Of a stretch of 64,000 nucleotides of DNA, positions 12,783-24,413 are shown piece after piece (the stretch's first letter is position 1; every line of letters starts with the position of its first letter). The position numbers and the translations under genes are program-made. The notes under the pieces are model-generated. The model saw only the letters and a list, made by a program, of their open reading frames with translations. It made no database searches and was not told the origin of the DNA. Source of the stretch: Hymenoscyphus infarciens (lineage: Eukaryota > Ascomycota > Leotiomycetes > Helotiales > Helotiaceae); contig LLCB01000255.1 in assembly GCA_001414345.1 (NCBI GenBank), positions 1 to 64,000 on the forward strand, read 5' to 3'.

Positions 12783-13772
12783 TTAGATGGCAGCGTGAGA
12801 ATATGGCTCATAAGCACCATTCTTGTGCGCGGTAGGCTGAGGGATACCACCATGTGCGAAGGCACCAGCAGATCCGTTGTTGTAGTGGGTAGGTTCGTCA
12901 ACACGGTGGTATTGACCAGTAGGGATAAGCTTCTCGTGATCTCCGCTCTTGCGGTTCTTCTTGGAACCGTGGCTAGCGGCACAACAGCAGACGCTGAAGA
13001 GCCAGAAAAGACCAGCTCCCAGGGAGAAAGCAACGGCCAACCAGGTGGTGGAAAGCCATGAGGTGTTGAGGTGTGCCTTGACGTTGTAGGACTTCTCGAC
13101 GGATTTGATGGCTGTGACGACGACGGAACTCTCAATGGTGGCCATCAAGGAGGCGACGAAGATGGAGGTTGATGCGAGACCGGAAACGATGTAGGTGACG
13201 CATGATGCTCCACGCGAGAAGACTGCAAAGATACCGAAAAAGAGGGTAACGGCAGCAGTGAGGATGGAGATGATGTAGACGACTGAAGTCCACTTGTGGA
13301 TCTTTTGGAAGGTATTGAGAGCGCCTTTGAGCTCGGTTGGGAGAGTAGCGTTGTTGTAGTTGGTCATAACACGGACTTGCTCACGCATAGCAGTGACATT
13401 GGTAGCCTCCGCAGCCCAGTTAAATTTGCCCTTGGTGCAAGTGGTGGTAGTTCCGTTGGTAGCACAGTAGTTCCAGAGACTGACTTTGTAGGAATCCGCG
13501 AGTCCAAGGGAAGCAGCGGTGATGTTTCCTGGAGTTGGTCCCTGAGCGGCGACAATGTGTGCTCCCAGACCTGGTCCCGCATTGCTGGTGAGATTGGCGA
13601 TGTTGAGGAGAGTTGAGGTTGAGACGGAGAGGTTCCTGGTTTCCAGCTCAAACATATCGAGCCCTTTGGTGGTGATACCAGCCAACATGGCAATCATGAT
13701 GCAAACCAACGAGGCCACGGTGAGCGCGGCTGGCAATGCCACGCAGGCAAATCTTCCAACACCCATCTTCAA
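12783..13772 (-). CDS. SUR7/PalI-family tetraspan membrane protein
   Basis: Single-exon 329-residue protein of the fungal SUR7/PalI group, plasma-membrane proteins linked to eisosomes, cell-wall integrity or pH sensing. Four hydrophobic segments are visible at about 8-31, 162-184, 191-213 and 243-265, giving inside N- and C-termini. The large first extracellular loop (about 32-160) carries several N-glycosylation sequons and the family's claudin-like LWxYC...C signature (SLWNYCATNG, with Cys103 and Cys112). The tail after residue 266 is polar, rich in His, Gly and Tyr, and ends in YSHAAI. The start at 13772 is the first Met before the first membrane segment. Which family branch it belongs to (SUR7, PUN1, FMP45 or PalI/RIM9) cannot be settled by eye. 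Confidence 0.85.
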   Translation of the reverse strand: MKMGVGRFACVALPAALTVASLVCIMIAMLAGITTKGLDMFELETRNLSVSTSTLLNIANLTSNAGPGLGAHIVAAQGPTPGNITAASLGLADSYKVSLWNYCATNGTTTTCTKGKFNWAAEATNVTAMREQVRVMTNYNNATLPTELKGALNTFQKIHKWTSVVYIISILTAAVTLFFGIFAVFSRGASCVTYIVSGLASTSIFVASLMATIESSVVVTAIKSVEKSYNVKAHLNTSWLSTTWLAVAFSLGAGLFWLFSVCCCAASHGSKKNRKSGDHEKLIPTGQYHRVDEPTHYNNGSAGAFAHGGIPQPTAHKNGAYEPYSHAAI

Positions 13773-16700
13773 TATGTTTCGGAGTGTGAACGAGAGTTAT
13801 TCAGAGGTGGTGGTCGAAGGAAAGTCGACTAAGGGCTCAACGAGTGAGGAGACGCGATCGGTGGTTCGAAGCGCGTCGAGATTCGATTTGAATCGAATCG
13901 ATTCGAAGATGCTACCGAGGAATGGATGGAGAGAGTTGACGGAAGTGGAGGGACAAAATGGAGATGGAAGTGCGAGGAGGAAATGAGATGGCAGAGAGGT
14001 GTTTATGTACGGGAAGGGGTTTGTTTGAGATTTGGTTGCCCCTGGGCAGGGTATTAGGGTAGTGGAGGGTATTGCTTACTTACGAGCTGGCTGGGGGCGC
14101 AGTCAGCTTCCCACACCCGTGCACAGGTCTGCTTGGGCTGTGGCGATGACGCCGCAAAGATGCGTGAGAAGGAAGAAAAGGAATTGAATCGAATCCAATC
14201 AATCACTTTGGAGTTTGATAAAGGTGAATATTTTCTTTTTCGTGAACACAATATTGTCTTCAGTACATTTCAAGTCTTGTTGCATTATTCATCTTTTCCA
14301 GTCCATCTACCGCACAATCAGTTGTCTCATTCATACTTTTTTCCGTCTCTCTCAAACTCCTGCCGATCCCCCTCAGCCCAGCTCTCAGCAGTGCCAGCAC
14401 GAACCCGCCAGTGGCATGGCATGGTCTTTACTAACATTACTAACACGACCCCGAATCCTCGCCAAACCCTCCTTTTTGCACCTTTTTGGGTCGTTGATTG
14501 TTCTGGCAACCACCGATACTAAGCCGAAGCCTGTGAAAGCAGCGCAAGCCATCTATTTTTATACCTCGTCCTCATTCGCCAGCAACATCACTCACCAGCC
14601 TCGGAGCCTTGTTATTGGCCAGTGATGAACGATATACCATACAGTACGAGTACGGGCAGGTACTGAAGGGGTACGGACGTACTGATTATCGATAAGCCTG
14701 ATCACTAGTGAGAAGGTTAACTCCCACGTAATCAGCAGCAGCGGCCGAGAGGCTGAACATCGTGATAGATAGACATTTCTACAATAACATTTTGATCTAG
14801 GAAAATCTGATATCCAGGTAGATAGAAGAAAAGGGAATGCCGAGGGTTTATATTCCATATCAAAAGATAATCTAAACAGGGCTTGGCTACACGGCTTAGT
14901 AGAGGATCGCTGGTGTTTCACGTTACGGAGGTAAAACCATTTCCCAATTCAGCTCGCGCTATCCGAATCCCGGCTCACGAACACGTTGTCGGTTCACGTG
15001 ATAAAGGATTGAAGGGAATGAACCTGAAGGCATTTTACGTAAGTAACATTTCTGTGAGAGGCATTGCAAGGTGGGTTGGTGAGGCTGAGTCCTTCAGTGT
15101 ACGTCAACACTTTGTTGGCAAGGCTCTGGGATGGTTGTCTTAATAAATGTGGATGTCTGGACTTGCAACTAGGAAGAATTTCCCCAACATAGATGAACCT
15201 CAATATCAGTGGTGTCTTCGTACTTTCTCTCTTTTCGTTCGGAATTCCAACCCGCTTTCATATCCAGAATGATGAATGTTTCCCGGTACATCATATGCAA
15301 CACGTTGGTTGTAGGAGATAATATTGGTTGATTTAAACAACCTGAGGGGATCTTATTTATTGACATGGCCATCCTTCCCAAGGACTTCTTCAACTGCAGC
15401 ATGTTGATGCGATAAGGTAAATTTTTCTGGTCTGCTGAAGATGGCATGACCTATGGGAGACGTATCATTCAAAGGAAGGTCACTTCCTTTGCGTCTTGTG
15501 ATGATGGATTCCGAGTGGCTTCAGGAATTGTCGTATCGAGGCATGAGTCTGGCATTCAATATAGCCGAAAAGTAATGGCAACAACTAATTTGTACGAGTT
15601 GACAGAAAATCAAAGCAAAGGATATCAACATGCTGACAGTTAAAGTACCAATTGCATGCCAGTCTTGATTCACTAGAATTAAGAGAACGCTAAACTTAAG
15701 AAGGATAGTCGGAAGCGCTACTTGAACTATTCTTCTTGGTGCGGGTGTTGGTGAAGCCAAAATTGATCAATCAACCTCAAACTGGCAGCCACTTGGCTCA
15801 ACACTTCGAAGACGATAATCTTCAACCTTGTCGAGGTGTATATCGTGTCGCCTTGCAAGGACTGAACGCAAGCACAAGCAACCATCCAAATTCCGGCATC
15901 GATATCCTCGCCTCCGCAGCGATAGCATTGGATAGAGAACCCCTTCAACGGCTCCCAAGATCCACGCGTGCCTAACGTTGCGCCGGGGTACGAGTACAGT
16001 ACAGTACCTACAGTACAGTTCAGTACCCAAACCAGACCCAACGAAGATTTTGCCTCTACCTCCGTAAGGTATCTTTTGCCCTGGGAGCCTCTGTGCGAGA
16101 TCAACCTTGCGAGCTCTTTGTGACGGTACTTGAACCCCACAATCGCGGCCAGCCACAGCCTGACGACGTTTGCCGGTACAAGAGAAAGGCCGCAATCGCG
16201 AGGCGAAGTAGAGAATATTGAGAGATATCTTGGTCAAAAGCTTCATTTTTGCTGTGGTTGTCGCTGAATAGGATACGTGTACGTGTTGGTGCAGTTTGCA
16301 GAGTGAGATCAAGCAAGGTGATTACATCGAATCTTCGTTACGCTTCTTCCCCTTCCCCTTCCCCTTCTAAGGTATACCCTCAAGGGTCAAGGTCCCTCCC
16401 CCACCCCTGGCAAGAACCACCCACCGACTGGGCCACTCCCAACTCCCTTCAATTCTAGAACACCACCAAACTCCAAGTCTCTGCAAAACAAAACTACTGC
16501 CCTGCAGAAAAAGAAAGCCAGCATACTCACCTCACCGTCTAGACATTTTCTTTTGTTTTTGTCTCTCTATGCAATCTCGCTGCCGTACTTTCAACTGGCG
16601 AAACCCTCGCTGACCAGCCAAGAAAGACTCGATACGACTCTTCTCTAGGTTAAACATCTCCCAGCCTCACCCAAACAACCAACACCCCCGAGCCTTGAAC

Positions 16701-16988
16701 CTCAATCATCAACACCACCCGTGCTCTGCAGATTGAACGCTAATAGCGAGACTCACGCACAAGGAGACACAGGCTTCTGCAGACGCGCAAGAACAAAGCT
16801 GTGCCGCCCTGGTCCGATCTATCTCCGCCATCCTCAGATCGGTGAAGACATTACTCCTCCACCGATACACAATCAAACCCACGCTCGTCATACCCCGAGT
16901 TGCCTAGAACGTATATGATTCCCGTCACATTTACAGGTCACAGAAATATTACCGTCGCTACCACATCCGCACACGCAATTAGGTGACG
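13773..16988. other. Gene-free stretch and PPZ leader
   Basis: About 3.2 kb without a supported gene. The first few hundred bases upstream of the SUR7-like start are probably its promoter. Around 15990-16020 there is a CAGTAC-rich tract. Overlapping minus-strand frames at 15727-16316 are noted as rejected. From about 16350 to 16988 the DNA is pyrimidine- and CA-rich, including a (CTTCCC) run near 16347-16367, and looks like the promoter and long 5' leader of the phosphatase gene starting at 16989. Confidence 0.45.
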
Positions 16989-18703
16989 ATGGGAAACCAG
17001 AACTCCAAGGGCTCTGGGTCCGCCACACCCGGTCGAAGCGCATCACAAACATCTCTGGAGAAGAATACAGATAACCTGCAATCATATCCTTCCTTCAGCA
17101 AAGCCGATACTAAAGAATCTACGCGATCCCTCCGCGGAGCTTTGAGATCGAAGATACCAGGCAAGACAGATAGTCCCCGAAACTCAACCTCTGGATTAAG
17201 CAATGGAGATGCATCAGTCGCGGACAAATCGGACGCTGCTTCAGTCCGATCTGGGCGAAGTGGAAGATCTGCCATGTCTAGATCAAGCAGAGTTGAGGCT
17301 CCTGACTCACCGCAGACAGCATCAGCATCAGCACCAGCACTTGTCACACAGGATTCCGCAATGGATGATTCTCCCTCCTTGGATGATCCAAAGCCACCCC
17401 CATCCCCCGTTCAATCGGCTTCCATTATGAAAGGGCATCATGATGTTGACGCAGCTCGACGAAGTGGGGAGGTTGACCAGGTTTCCGATCAGCCACCGAC
17501 TGGGGGAAGTTCACCCAATGGACATTTACAACGTGCTGGACAGTCTATTCTTGTCAAGCGGGCAAACATGATCAACCCTATCCAGCAAGATGTCCTTTCA
17601 GCAAATAATGCAGCAGAAGCTTCAGCCTCAAACCCATCTTCTATTGGTATGGATGAGATAAAAGACGCGGATGTAGACGACTATATCAAGCGCCTCTTGG
17701 ACGCTGGTTATGCTGGCAAGAACACAAAGGGTGTTATTTTGAGGAATGCCGAAATCACTTCCATTTGTACGAGAGTACGAGAAATTTTTCTTGAACAACC
17801 TCCACTGATTGAGCTGGACGCCCCAGTCAAAATCGTGGGCGACATTCATGGGCAGTACTCAGATCTCATTCGTATGTTTGAGATGTGCGGTTTCCCCCCT
17901 TCTTCCAATTTCTTGTTTCTCGGAGATTATGTTGACAGAGGGAAGCACTCTTTGGAAACCATACTTCTTCTGATGTGCTACAAGATCAAGTACCCGGAGA
18001 ACTTCTTCTTACTACGAGGAAACCACGAGTGCGCTAATGTGACACGAGTTTATGGGTTCTACGACGAATGCAAGCGCAGGTGCAATGTCAAGATTTGGAA
18101 GACCTTTGTTGACACTTTCAATTGTGTAAGTGGTAATCGCGCGTCCCGATATTTATGGTATGCTAACATTTGCGACAGCTCCCAATCGCTGCAATTGTGG
18201 CAGGGAAAATCTTTTGCGTACACGGTGGTTTATCGCCTGCCCTTAGTCACATGGACGATATTAGACATATTGCTCGACCAACAGACGTTCCAGACTTCGG
18301 ATTATTGAACGACTTGTTATGGGCGGACCCGGCGGATCAAGAAAAAGATTGGGAATCCAGTGAACGAGGAGTCAGTTATTCTTTTGGGAAGAAGGTTATC
18401 ACGGAGTTCCTGGCTAGGCATGATTTTGATCTGGTGTGTCGGGCACATATGGTGGTAGAAGATGGATACGAGTTTTTCGAGGACCGAATTCTGGTAACGG
18501 TATTTTCGGCACCCAATTACTGCGGAGAATTCGATAATTACGGTGCTGTAATGAGTGTTTCCACGGAATTACTTTGCAGCTTTGAGCTTCTCAAACCTCT
18601 CGATTCGAGCGCTCTCAAGAGTCAAATGAAGAAGAGCCGAAACAAGCGCAACAGCATGGTCAACAGTCCTCCACCGGGAGGTGCTTACCCTCAAAGCGTC
18701 TGA
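16989..18703 (+). CDS. ppz1: Ser/Thr protein phosphatase PPZ-like (PP1 family)
   Basis: PP1-type metallophosphatase with a long disordered N-terminus, the arrangement of yeast Ppz1/Ppz2, which regulate K+/Na+ homeostasis and cell integrity. Exons 16989-18125 and 18179-18703 flank a 53-nt intron; the protein has 553 residues. It begins MGNQNSK, a good N-myristoylation signal, as in Ppz1. Residues 8-225 are Ser-rich. The catalytic domain follows: GDIHG near residue 284, GDYVDRG near 316, LRGNHE near 341, then after the splice SAPNYCGEF near the C-terminus. All metal and active-site motifs of PP1 are present. The start at 16989 is chosen because it places Gly at position 2. No sign of damage. 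Confidence 0.93.
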
Positions 18704-20051
18704 TCGACTTCGCCTCATTTCAAACCCAATTCAGACAGTCGACAAAGACTACACAACGGTGTGAAGAGAGAGATCCCACAGCCGATCCACAGATACGAAA
18801 CCTCTAGGTGCATATTGGAGGAGATGCTTGGCGCCGGACCAAAAAGATTACATTTATATGCGAACTGCTACACTTGATGATTGCACGGCAGATGATGGCC
18901 TGATGGTTTTCTGGGGGACGGCAAATTGGGCATCCATCATACTTGTATACCAAAAACCCAAAGTTACAACGGATCGCACCCCAATACAAGTCCGGACCCG
19001 GGGCATTTTGCGCGCGCTGAATAATGAAGGGATCATAAAATATTCATGCTGTTTTTCCTCTCCACCCTTTTTTTCCAGGCGTGGTGTTTCGAGAAGCGTT
19101 AATGTTTGGGATGGCCGAGCTGCGGATTCGTTTTTTTATAGTTCTCTACCACTCTCACCATCACTCTTGTCCTTTTTCCCCTCGGAGACGGAGTGTGTAT
19201 CCGTATTTTTGTGGTTGTATTAATATTTCGACAGTCCCGCGAGTACTGGGAGTGGGGTCGAAAAATGCAAAGGCGCGATGGATGGTTGTGTTGGTGTGTG
19301 GATGGTAGAGGGGAGGGAGCAGATTCGTTTTTTTTTTGTGAGATGGGGTTTGTGGTGTTTGGGCTTTTCTATAGTAGATCTGGGGCCTGCTAAGTGTGAG
19401 AGTGGGGATTTGCGTTGAATGAGATTATTTGGTATATTTCACTTGTGTGTCTAATTTGCCTTTTGCTTGCTTTGTGATAGTGATCATGATTTCGAGTGAG
19501 TGAGGACTTCCTTTTTCCGACCAAAATTACCTAGGATTGGTCTTACTCCATGTTGAGTTGTTGTTGTGCGGATAGGTTTGGGTAAACTAGAAAAATTGTC
19601 CAAAGGCAGATAGGAGAATGGGATGTGATTGTGCGAGTAAGGATTGGACAATTGGTGGTATTGCTTGAAAGTCTTTAGGAGATTGAAGAATTGAGAAGAT
19701 AAGGTAGTGGGTTTGACATCATTGGAATTGGGAAAGTGGACCAGAAAAGGAGGGTGGGGCAAATGTCCCGCTACACGTAGTGTGTCTCCACTATCTAGGG
19801 AAGTTTATTTTGGACTCGCCTTCCTCCAATATCTTCCCGTTCCCAGCAAAAAAACACCGCCAGGAATTGAAGCAGGCGCAACCCAAGGTGTGAGAAACAC
19901 CTCGGGTTGCCGCGTTTCTTGATTTCGAGTCTCGTTCATCATAACAAGGTCCGAAAGTACGCACCCCTTATTGGCCCCTTGAAAGCACATCAAAACGCAG
20001 AAAAATATCCTCCCTGATCCGTCAATTCCTTTTTCAAACGAAACACAGCTG
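18704..20051. other. Gene-free stretch between PPZ and the micro-exon gene
   Basis: No supported coding frame. The first part is likely the 3' UTR of the phosphatase gene. A T-rich, G-rich segment occupies 19060-19470. The last ~250 nt before 20052 contain no other ATG on the plus strand, which supports 20052 as the start of the next gene. Confidence 0.4.
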
Positions 20052-21735
20052 ATGCATCATTTCAGTCACGAATCCTGTCTCCAAGGGGGAGGATCCCGCC
20101 ACCACCAACCAACAGTAAGTTGAACACCGAATGACTGGTCGCCCAATTTCAATAGTCCCAATCTAACTGAGGCAATTGAAAGAACCGAAGATGAAACTTC
20201 CGCCCCGTCCTTGTAAGTTTGAATACTTTTGAATATCTTTGCCTCTGACGTATACTGATCTTTGGTTCAGTGAAGAGATAATCGAGTAAGACCTTTCCAC
20301 AATTCCACCAGAATAGTACACACTAAGGCGTTTGTTTCAAGAAAAAAGGACGCGAGAATTCGGGAGTTGTTAGTACTTCAATCTCTTGTTTTCATCTCAC
20401 ACTGACATTTCTCAAGGGAAAAGGAGCTCGCTCTTTCGTTCGTATTCCCCCAACTTCTTTCCTTCAACTCATTAATAACAGTCCACGACAGGAGAGCAGA
20501 AACAAATACCCAGTCAGACTTCTCATTTGCTAAATTTTGGCAACCAAGTGCTGAAATTTGTTGTAGGAAGCAGCTTGCTGCGACCAAGAGGGACTTGTCA
20601 GTCCTTTTTGCACCCCACCTTTCATTTCAATCGCTGACAGTCTACGTTAGGGTGGAGGAGATTGATAAACTGTGTGTACTTACAGCTGCTGGTGTCAAGA
20701 TTTTTTTAACCTTGAAATAAAGGGCCGGCAGATACAACAACGCGTTCGATTTCCCGAATTCTGAGTTCCCGGCTTTCTCGCTTACCCTTTTTAGCCTTAC
20801 GAACATTAGGATATTGTCAGAGACCAGCGAGGCCCAGTTCGTATTTCGGAGCTTTCTTGTTGTGGTGGTAACAGAACTTACTGACTTTGCGTTGTAGAGC
20901 CAACTGCATCACCAGGAAGTTAGTGCATGGCAAACCTTTTTTGTTTTGCTATATTAATTTCGGATGTTATGATACAGCAACGGAACCATAGCCCAACTGT
21001 GTGTGCTTTATCTTGTCTCCGCTTGGTTTATAGTCCTTCTTGCTGACCCTTTCCGTAGCAAAGACGACAAACAAAAGTCGGTGGAAGAATTTCTCTCTGA
21101 ATTCCTGAGTTTGAAGTACTAACATCTGTCTATTTCAGGCGCGAAGAGGCAGATATGACCAGGTTAGCTTCGAGAAGTGATCTAGTTGATCACATTAACT
21201 GACATCATATACTAAGGAAATCCAACAAGGAACGCGAGAAATATGAGTTGTTGGTTTTCCCAGCGTAAAAGCTCCCTTTTACTACTGACCTCGGAAAACA
21301 TAGGCGAGCACTCCAGTTGAAGAAGTTAGTGCCATCAACACTAGTATGCTCATTGGTACAATGTGCTAATTCATTTGGGTTTCTAGTGAGAAGTTTACCC
21401 GGAAGCAGTAACTTCTCTCTGTCCTTCAAGTTAAACTCCTTTTCTGACCTTTGCTAATACTTTATCCAATTCCCAAGACAAGAAAATTACAAGTCTAGTT
21501 TTGCAGAGATTGGCGAATGGGGAGATAACTAAGATCGATTGTCATAGGGGGCAAAGTTCGTTGGTTAGGTACTGATCTAAGCAGTAAGTTCCTTTTGCGC
21601 AAGTCTAGAGCATCCATCATGCTTTAGATTTCATCGTGAGTTACTCAGGTTGCTTACTTGGCTTCTAGTCACGTGGCTTGGATTATTGGAACCATTGCCC
21701 TTGTTTTGGCTGGTTGTGCCTTGAAGAAGAAATGA
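20052..21735 (+). CDS. Micro-exon gene: coiled-coil tail-anchored protein (about 20 exons)
   Basis: No family recognised. Exons as read by eye: 20052-20114, 20172-20212, 20271-20285, 20342-20368, 20417-20437, 20492-20512, 20567-20596, 20651-20671, 20723-20743, 20810-20836, 20898-20918, 20978-20998, 21059-21076, 21139-21162, 21217-21246, 21304-21324, 21387-21407, 21478-21492, 21548-21559 and 21669-21735. They total 537 coding nt, or 178 residues. Every internal exon from the third to the nineteenth is 12-30 nt, a multiple of three, and enters and leaves in phase 2; nine are exactly 21 nt (seven residues). Introns are 49-109 nt with GT donors (GTTAGT, GTTCGT, GTCAGT) and several clear branch sites. 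The product is a charged coiled coil from about residue 36 to 155 (KKDARIREL, EKELALS, KQLAATKRDL, VEEIDKL and so on), then a membrane segment (VAWIIGTIALVLAGCAL) and a KKK end, so it looks tail-anchored. The first two exons are least certain; exon 2 might start at 20156 in another frame. Confidence 0.72.
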
Positions 21736-22297
21736 GCTATGGAGGTTTGACAGAAGAGTAAGAGGGGTAGTTTTTGGAAGGTGGTTTTTGGAAGTGGGGA
21801 GGGCGAGTAAGAATGCTGTACTAATATAAATTAGCTTAGTCAAGCAATGGATCTTTGTTTCCCATCAAGTTTTAACCTCATTTTCCACTACTTCGCTACT
21901 ATCATGTGAGTGGCATGGGGAAAAGAGCCTCATGGTTGGAGCGAATTATGTCATTGATTAAAAATTATGAGGTGTAGGAACGTAGACTAACAGTACTGGA
22001 CTCAACTAAGAAGTGAAAAATCGCACAAAACCCCCTCGGATTTTTGCTTCTATCCTTTAAGCACCTCACGAAACCGAAACCAGGACACAAAAGCAGATTG
22101 GACCATATCCCGCAATGTGTCAAATTTCATCAGATACGTACTTGGAAAGCAATAACACTATACTGTCCCAAGTCTTACAGTTCTCTCTGGCTTTTCACTT
22201 TTCAATCAAGATCGGGATTGTCAACACCAATGATACCGCCACCCATACCCATACCCATACCCATAATCCCACTCCCGAGCTCGCTCGTTTCTGGTCT

Positions 22298-22544
22298 ATG
22301 TGCGCGAGAAGTGCCATGAAATTTATAGGTATTTATCTCGCTTTTTGGGTAGTGATAAGTACGTTCTTCCATGAACTATGATCAAGTGGTTCACTAATTT
22401 GAATTTGCTGTAGTTGGTTTCTGGCTTTACCAGGAAGACCAAGAAGAGAAACGGGTCAATAGAAGAGAGGAAGAAAGGGAGAGGGAAAGGGAAGTGGAAC
22501 TTAAGAAGCGAGTGCGTGATGTGATTCGTTCGCATGAGGAATAA
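22298..22544 (+). CDS. Small single-pass membrane protein with charged tail
   Basis: No family recognised. Two exons, 22298-22358 and 22414-22544, join over a 55-nt intron (GTACGT donor, CTGTAG acceptor) to give 63 residues; starting at the next Met (22316) gives 57. A hydrophobic stretch (FIGIYLAFWVVI, then across the junction IGFWLY) is followed by a strongly charged helical tail rich in Glu and Arg ending RSHEE. The open frame extends upstream to about 22115, so a longer N-terminus, or more small exons like those of the neighbouring gene about 560 bp upstream, is possible. It shares with that neighbour the pairing of one membrane segment with a charged helix, in the opposite order. Support is the clean splice and the sensible protein; no homology is claimed. 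Confidence 0.45.
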
Positions 22545-22919
22545 CGCAAAATCACATCATTCCGGGGGAGAAAAAACACGCCGACAGGCCGCCCCGCCAA
22601 AGACTGACCTCTGTACTATACTATAGTAAAATACAAGGGCAAAAAAAGGCGTAAAAATATAATAAAAATTCCAATAGAGCATAAGAGCTCTTGTAAAGAA
22701 GTGTACTAAGTGTTACAGCTTTTTAGTCAGTGGTTGTGGTTATATCGGGGTAGAGTTAGGTGGAGGTGGGTTTGCCTTAAATCGGCGCGTTTTTTCTCCC
22801 CCTTAGAGCGGGGGTGCCATTGGTAATCTTCGGCTTTAAGGGGGGGCAAGCAACTCAAAACGTGGGACACGAATCACCACCACCACTCTTCAACAACAAC
22901 AACACCAATATCATTCATC

Positions 22920-24413
22920 ATGGCGAGAGAAGACGATTCAAATAAGCAGCCTACTCTGGACGAGGAGACCCCTCTGCTCGTAGAACAGCGGTCGGATCAT
23001 GAGGGAGATTCCCACTCGGTGGACCCGGAAGAAAACGGCGATGAGCCGGAATCGGAGCCGGCCCCACCGAAAACCAGGAGTTGGTATCTCTGGAGGTTAC
23101 TTTGGACTATCGCTGGAGCTCTCGTTCTCGCATTATTTATCAAGGGTTGGGTGGATGCAGGTGGTGATGTTGATGTTGGTTCTTCATATTTGACGTATTC
23201 AAAGAATGTATTTTCTGACTTTGGATTGTTTATAGTTCGATTTGAAGAAGGCGCTCAAGCGAGCTCTTGGGGGAGGACTGAGTGGTGCTGCTGCTATGGT
23301 TTTGCAAGTTTTGCTTTTGATGGTATGGTTGCCCAACTAGCTCGTCTCGTAATTTTGGAGAATGCTTATCAATTTCTAGCCCCTTCGAACTATCATGAAT
23401 TATCAGTACCGAAGAGGGGGAACCTTCACAACCACCACTAAAACCTTGTACCAGGAGGGAGGGCTTCTCCGCTATTATCAAGGTCTCGTGGCGGCACTTT
23501 TCCAAGGTGACTATTGCTCCATTTTGTCTTCTCATAACGTGGCCCTGACTTTATAGGACCGCTGTCAAGATTCGGGGACACCGCAGCCAACGCTGGTATC
23601 CTTGCTTTACTCCAATCGAATTCGTACTTGAAAGACTTACCTTCTCCCATCAAGACTGTATTTGCTGCTTTATGGTAATTTTCGCCTCAAAGCGCCCTTG
23701 GTTGTTTCCAAACTGACCCGCTCTGTGTAAAGTGCTGCTAGTTTTCGAATGGTCCTTACCCCAATCGACACCCTCAAAACAACCCTTCAAGTCCAAGGAG
23801 CTCGTGGAACTGCCTTACTTCGCCAACGTATCAAGACTAATGGTATTGGAAGTTTGTGGTGGGGTGCAATTGCAACAGCTGTCGCTACCTTTGTGGGATA
23901 CTATCCATGGTTCGCCACGGTAAGCTTATCAGTTTCGCATCATAAACGACGACTGCCATGCTCATAATTCATAGTACAATTTCCTCAGTTCAACTATCCC
24001 AGAGCCGCCGAAGCACCCTCTATTTCAGTGGTTGCTCCGTCTTGCTTTCATTGGCTTCACTGCATCTGTAGTTTCCGACACGATATCCAACTCCCTTCGG
24101 GTTGTGAAAACCTATCGTCAAGTCAATGACACTAGGGTTTCTTATGGTGAGAGAGCTTACATTTTTTGTTTATTCAACTGATACTGATTCTTCATAGTTG
24201 AAGCAGCAAGGCTAGTGATCCTCCAGGATGGAATTTCCGGTTTACTCGGACGTGGACTTAAAACTCGTATTCTATGCAATGGTCTTCAAGGCTTGTTATT
24301 CTCAATTTTGTGGAAGATATTCTTGGATCTGTGAGTTGCCTTTCTTTCGGGTTGTTGGAGAACTTGGGCTAATTGAGACTTTCTGCAGCTGGGAAAAGGA
24401 AACGAGTTCTTGA
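22920..24413 (+). CDS. Mitochondrial-carrier (SLC25-like) family protein
   Basis: Eight exons: 22920-23174, 23236-23322, 23380-23506, 23557-23674, 23733-23919, 23975-24146, 24198-24330 and 24389-24413, giving 367 residues; all introns are 50-61 nt and phases agree. The N-terminal ~55 residues are acidic with an EETPLL dileucine-type motif, followed by a hydrophobic segment (LLWTIAGALVLALFIKGW). The rest has the carrier pattern of three related blocks. The second carries a proper signature (TPIDTLKTTLQVQGARG), while the first (MPLRTIMNYQY) and third (SNSLRVVKTYRQ) are degenerate. Such atypical carriers need not transport the usual mitochondrial substrates, and the substrate is unknown. The first intron uses a GTTGGT donor. 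The last exon assumes a final intron (24331-24388); reading through would end the protein one codon after the donor site. Confidence 0.8.

Noticed and set aside
15727..16316. Overlapping minus-strand frames (up to 181 codons) with a possible leader MKLLTKISLNILYFASRL
   Set aside because: Frames disagree with each other, no splice pair I could find gives one clear protein, and no family motif is present. Could be a small secreted protein but not supported.
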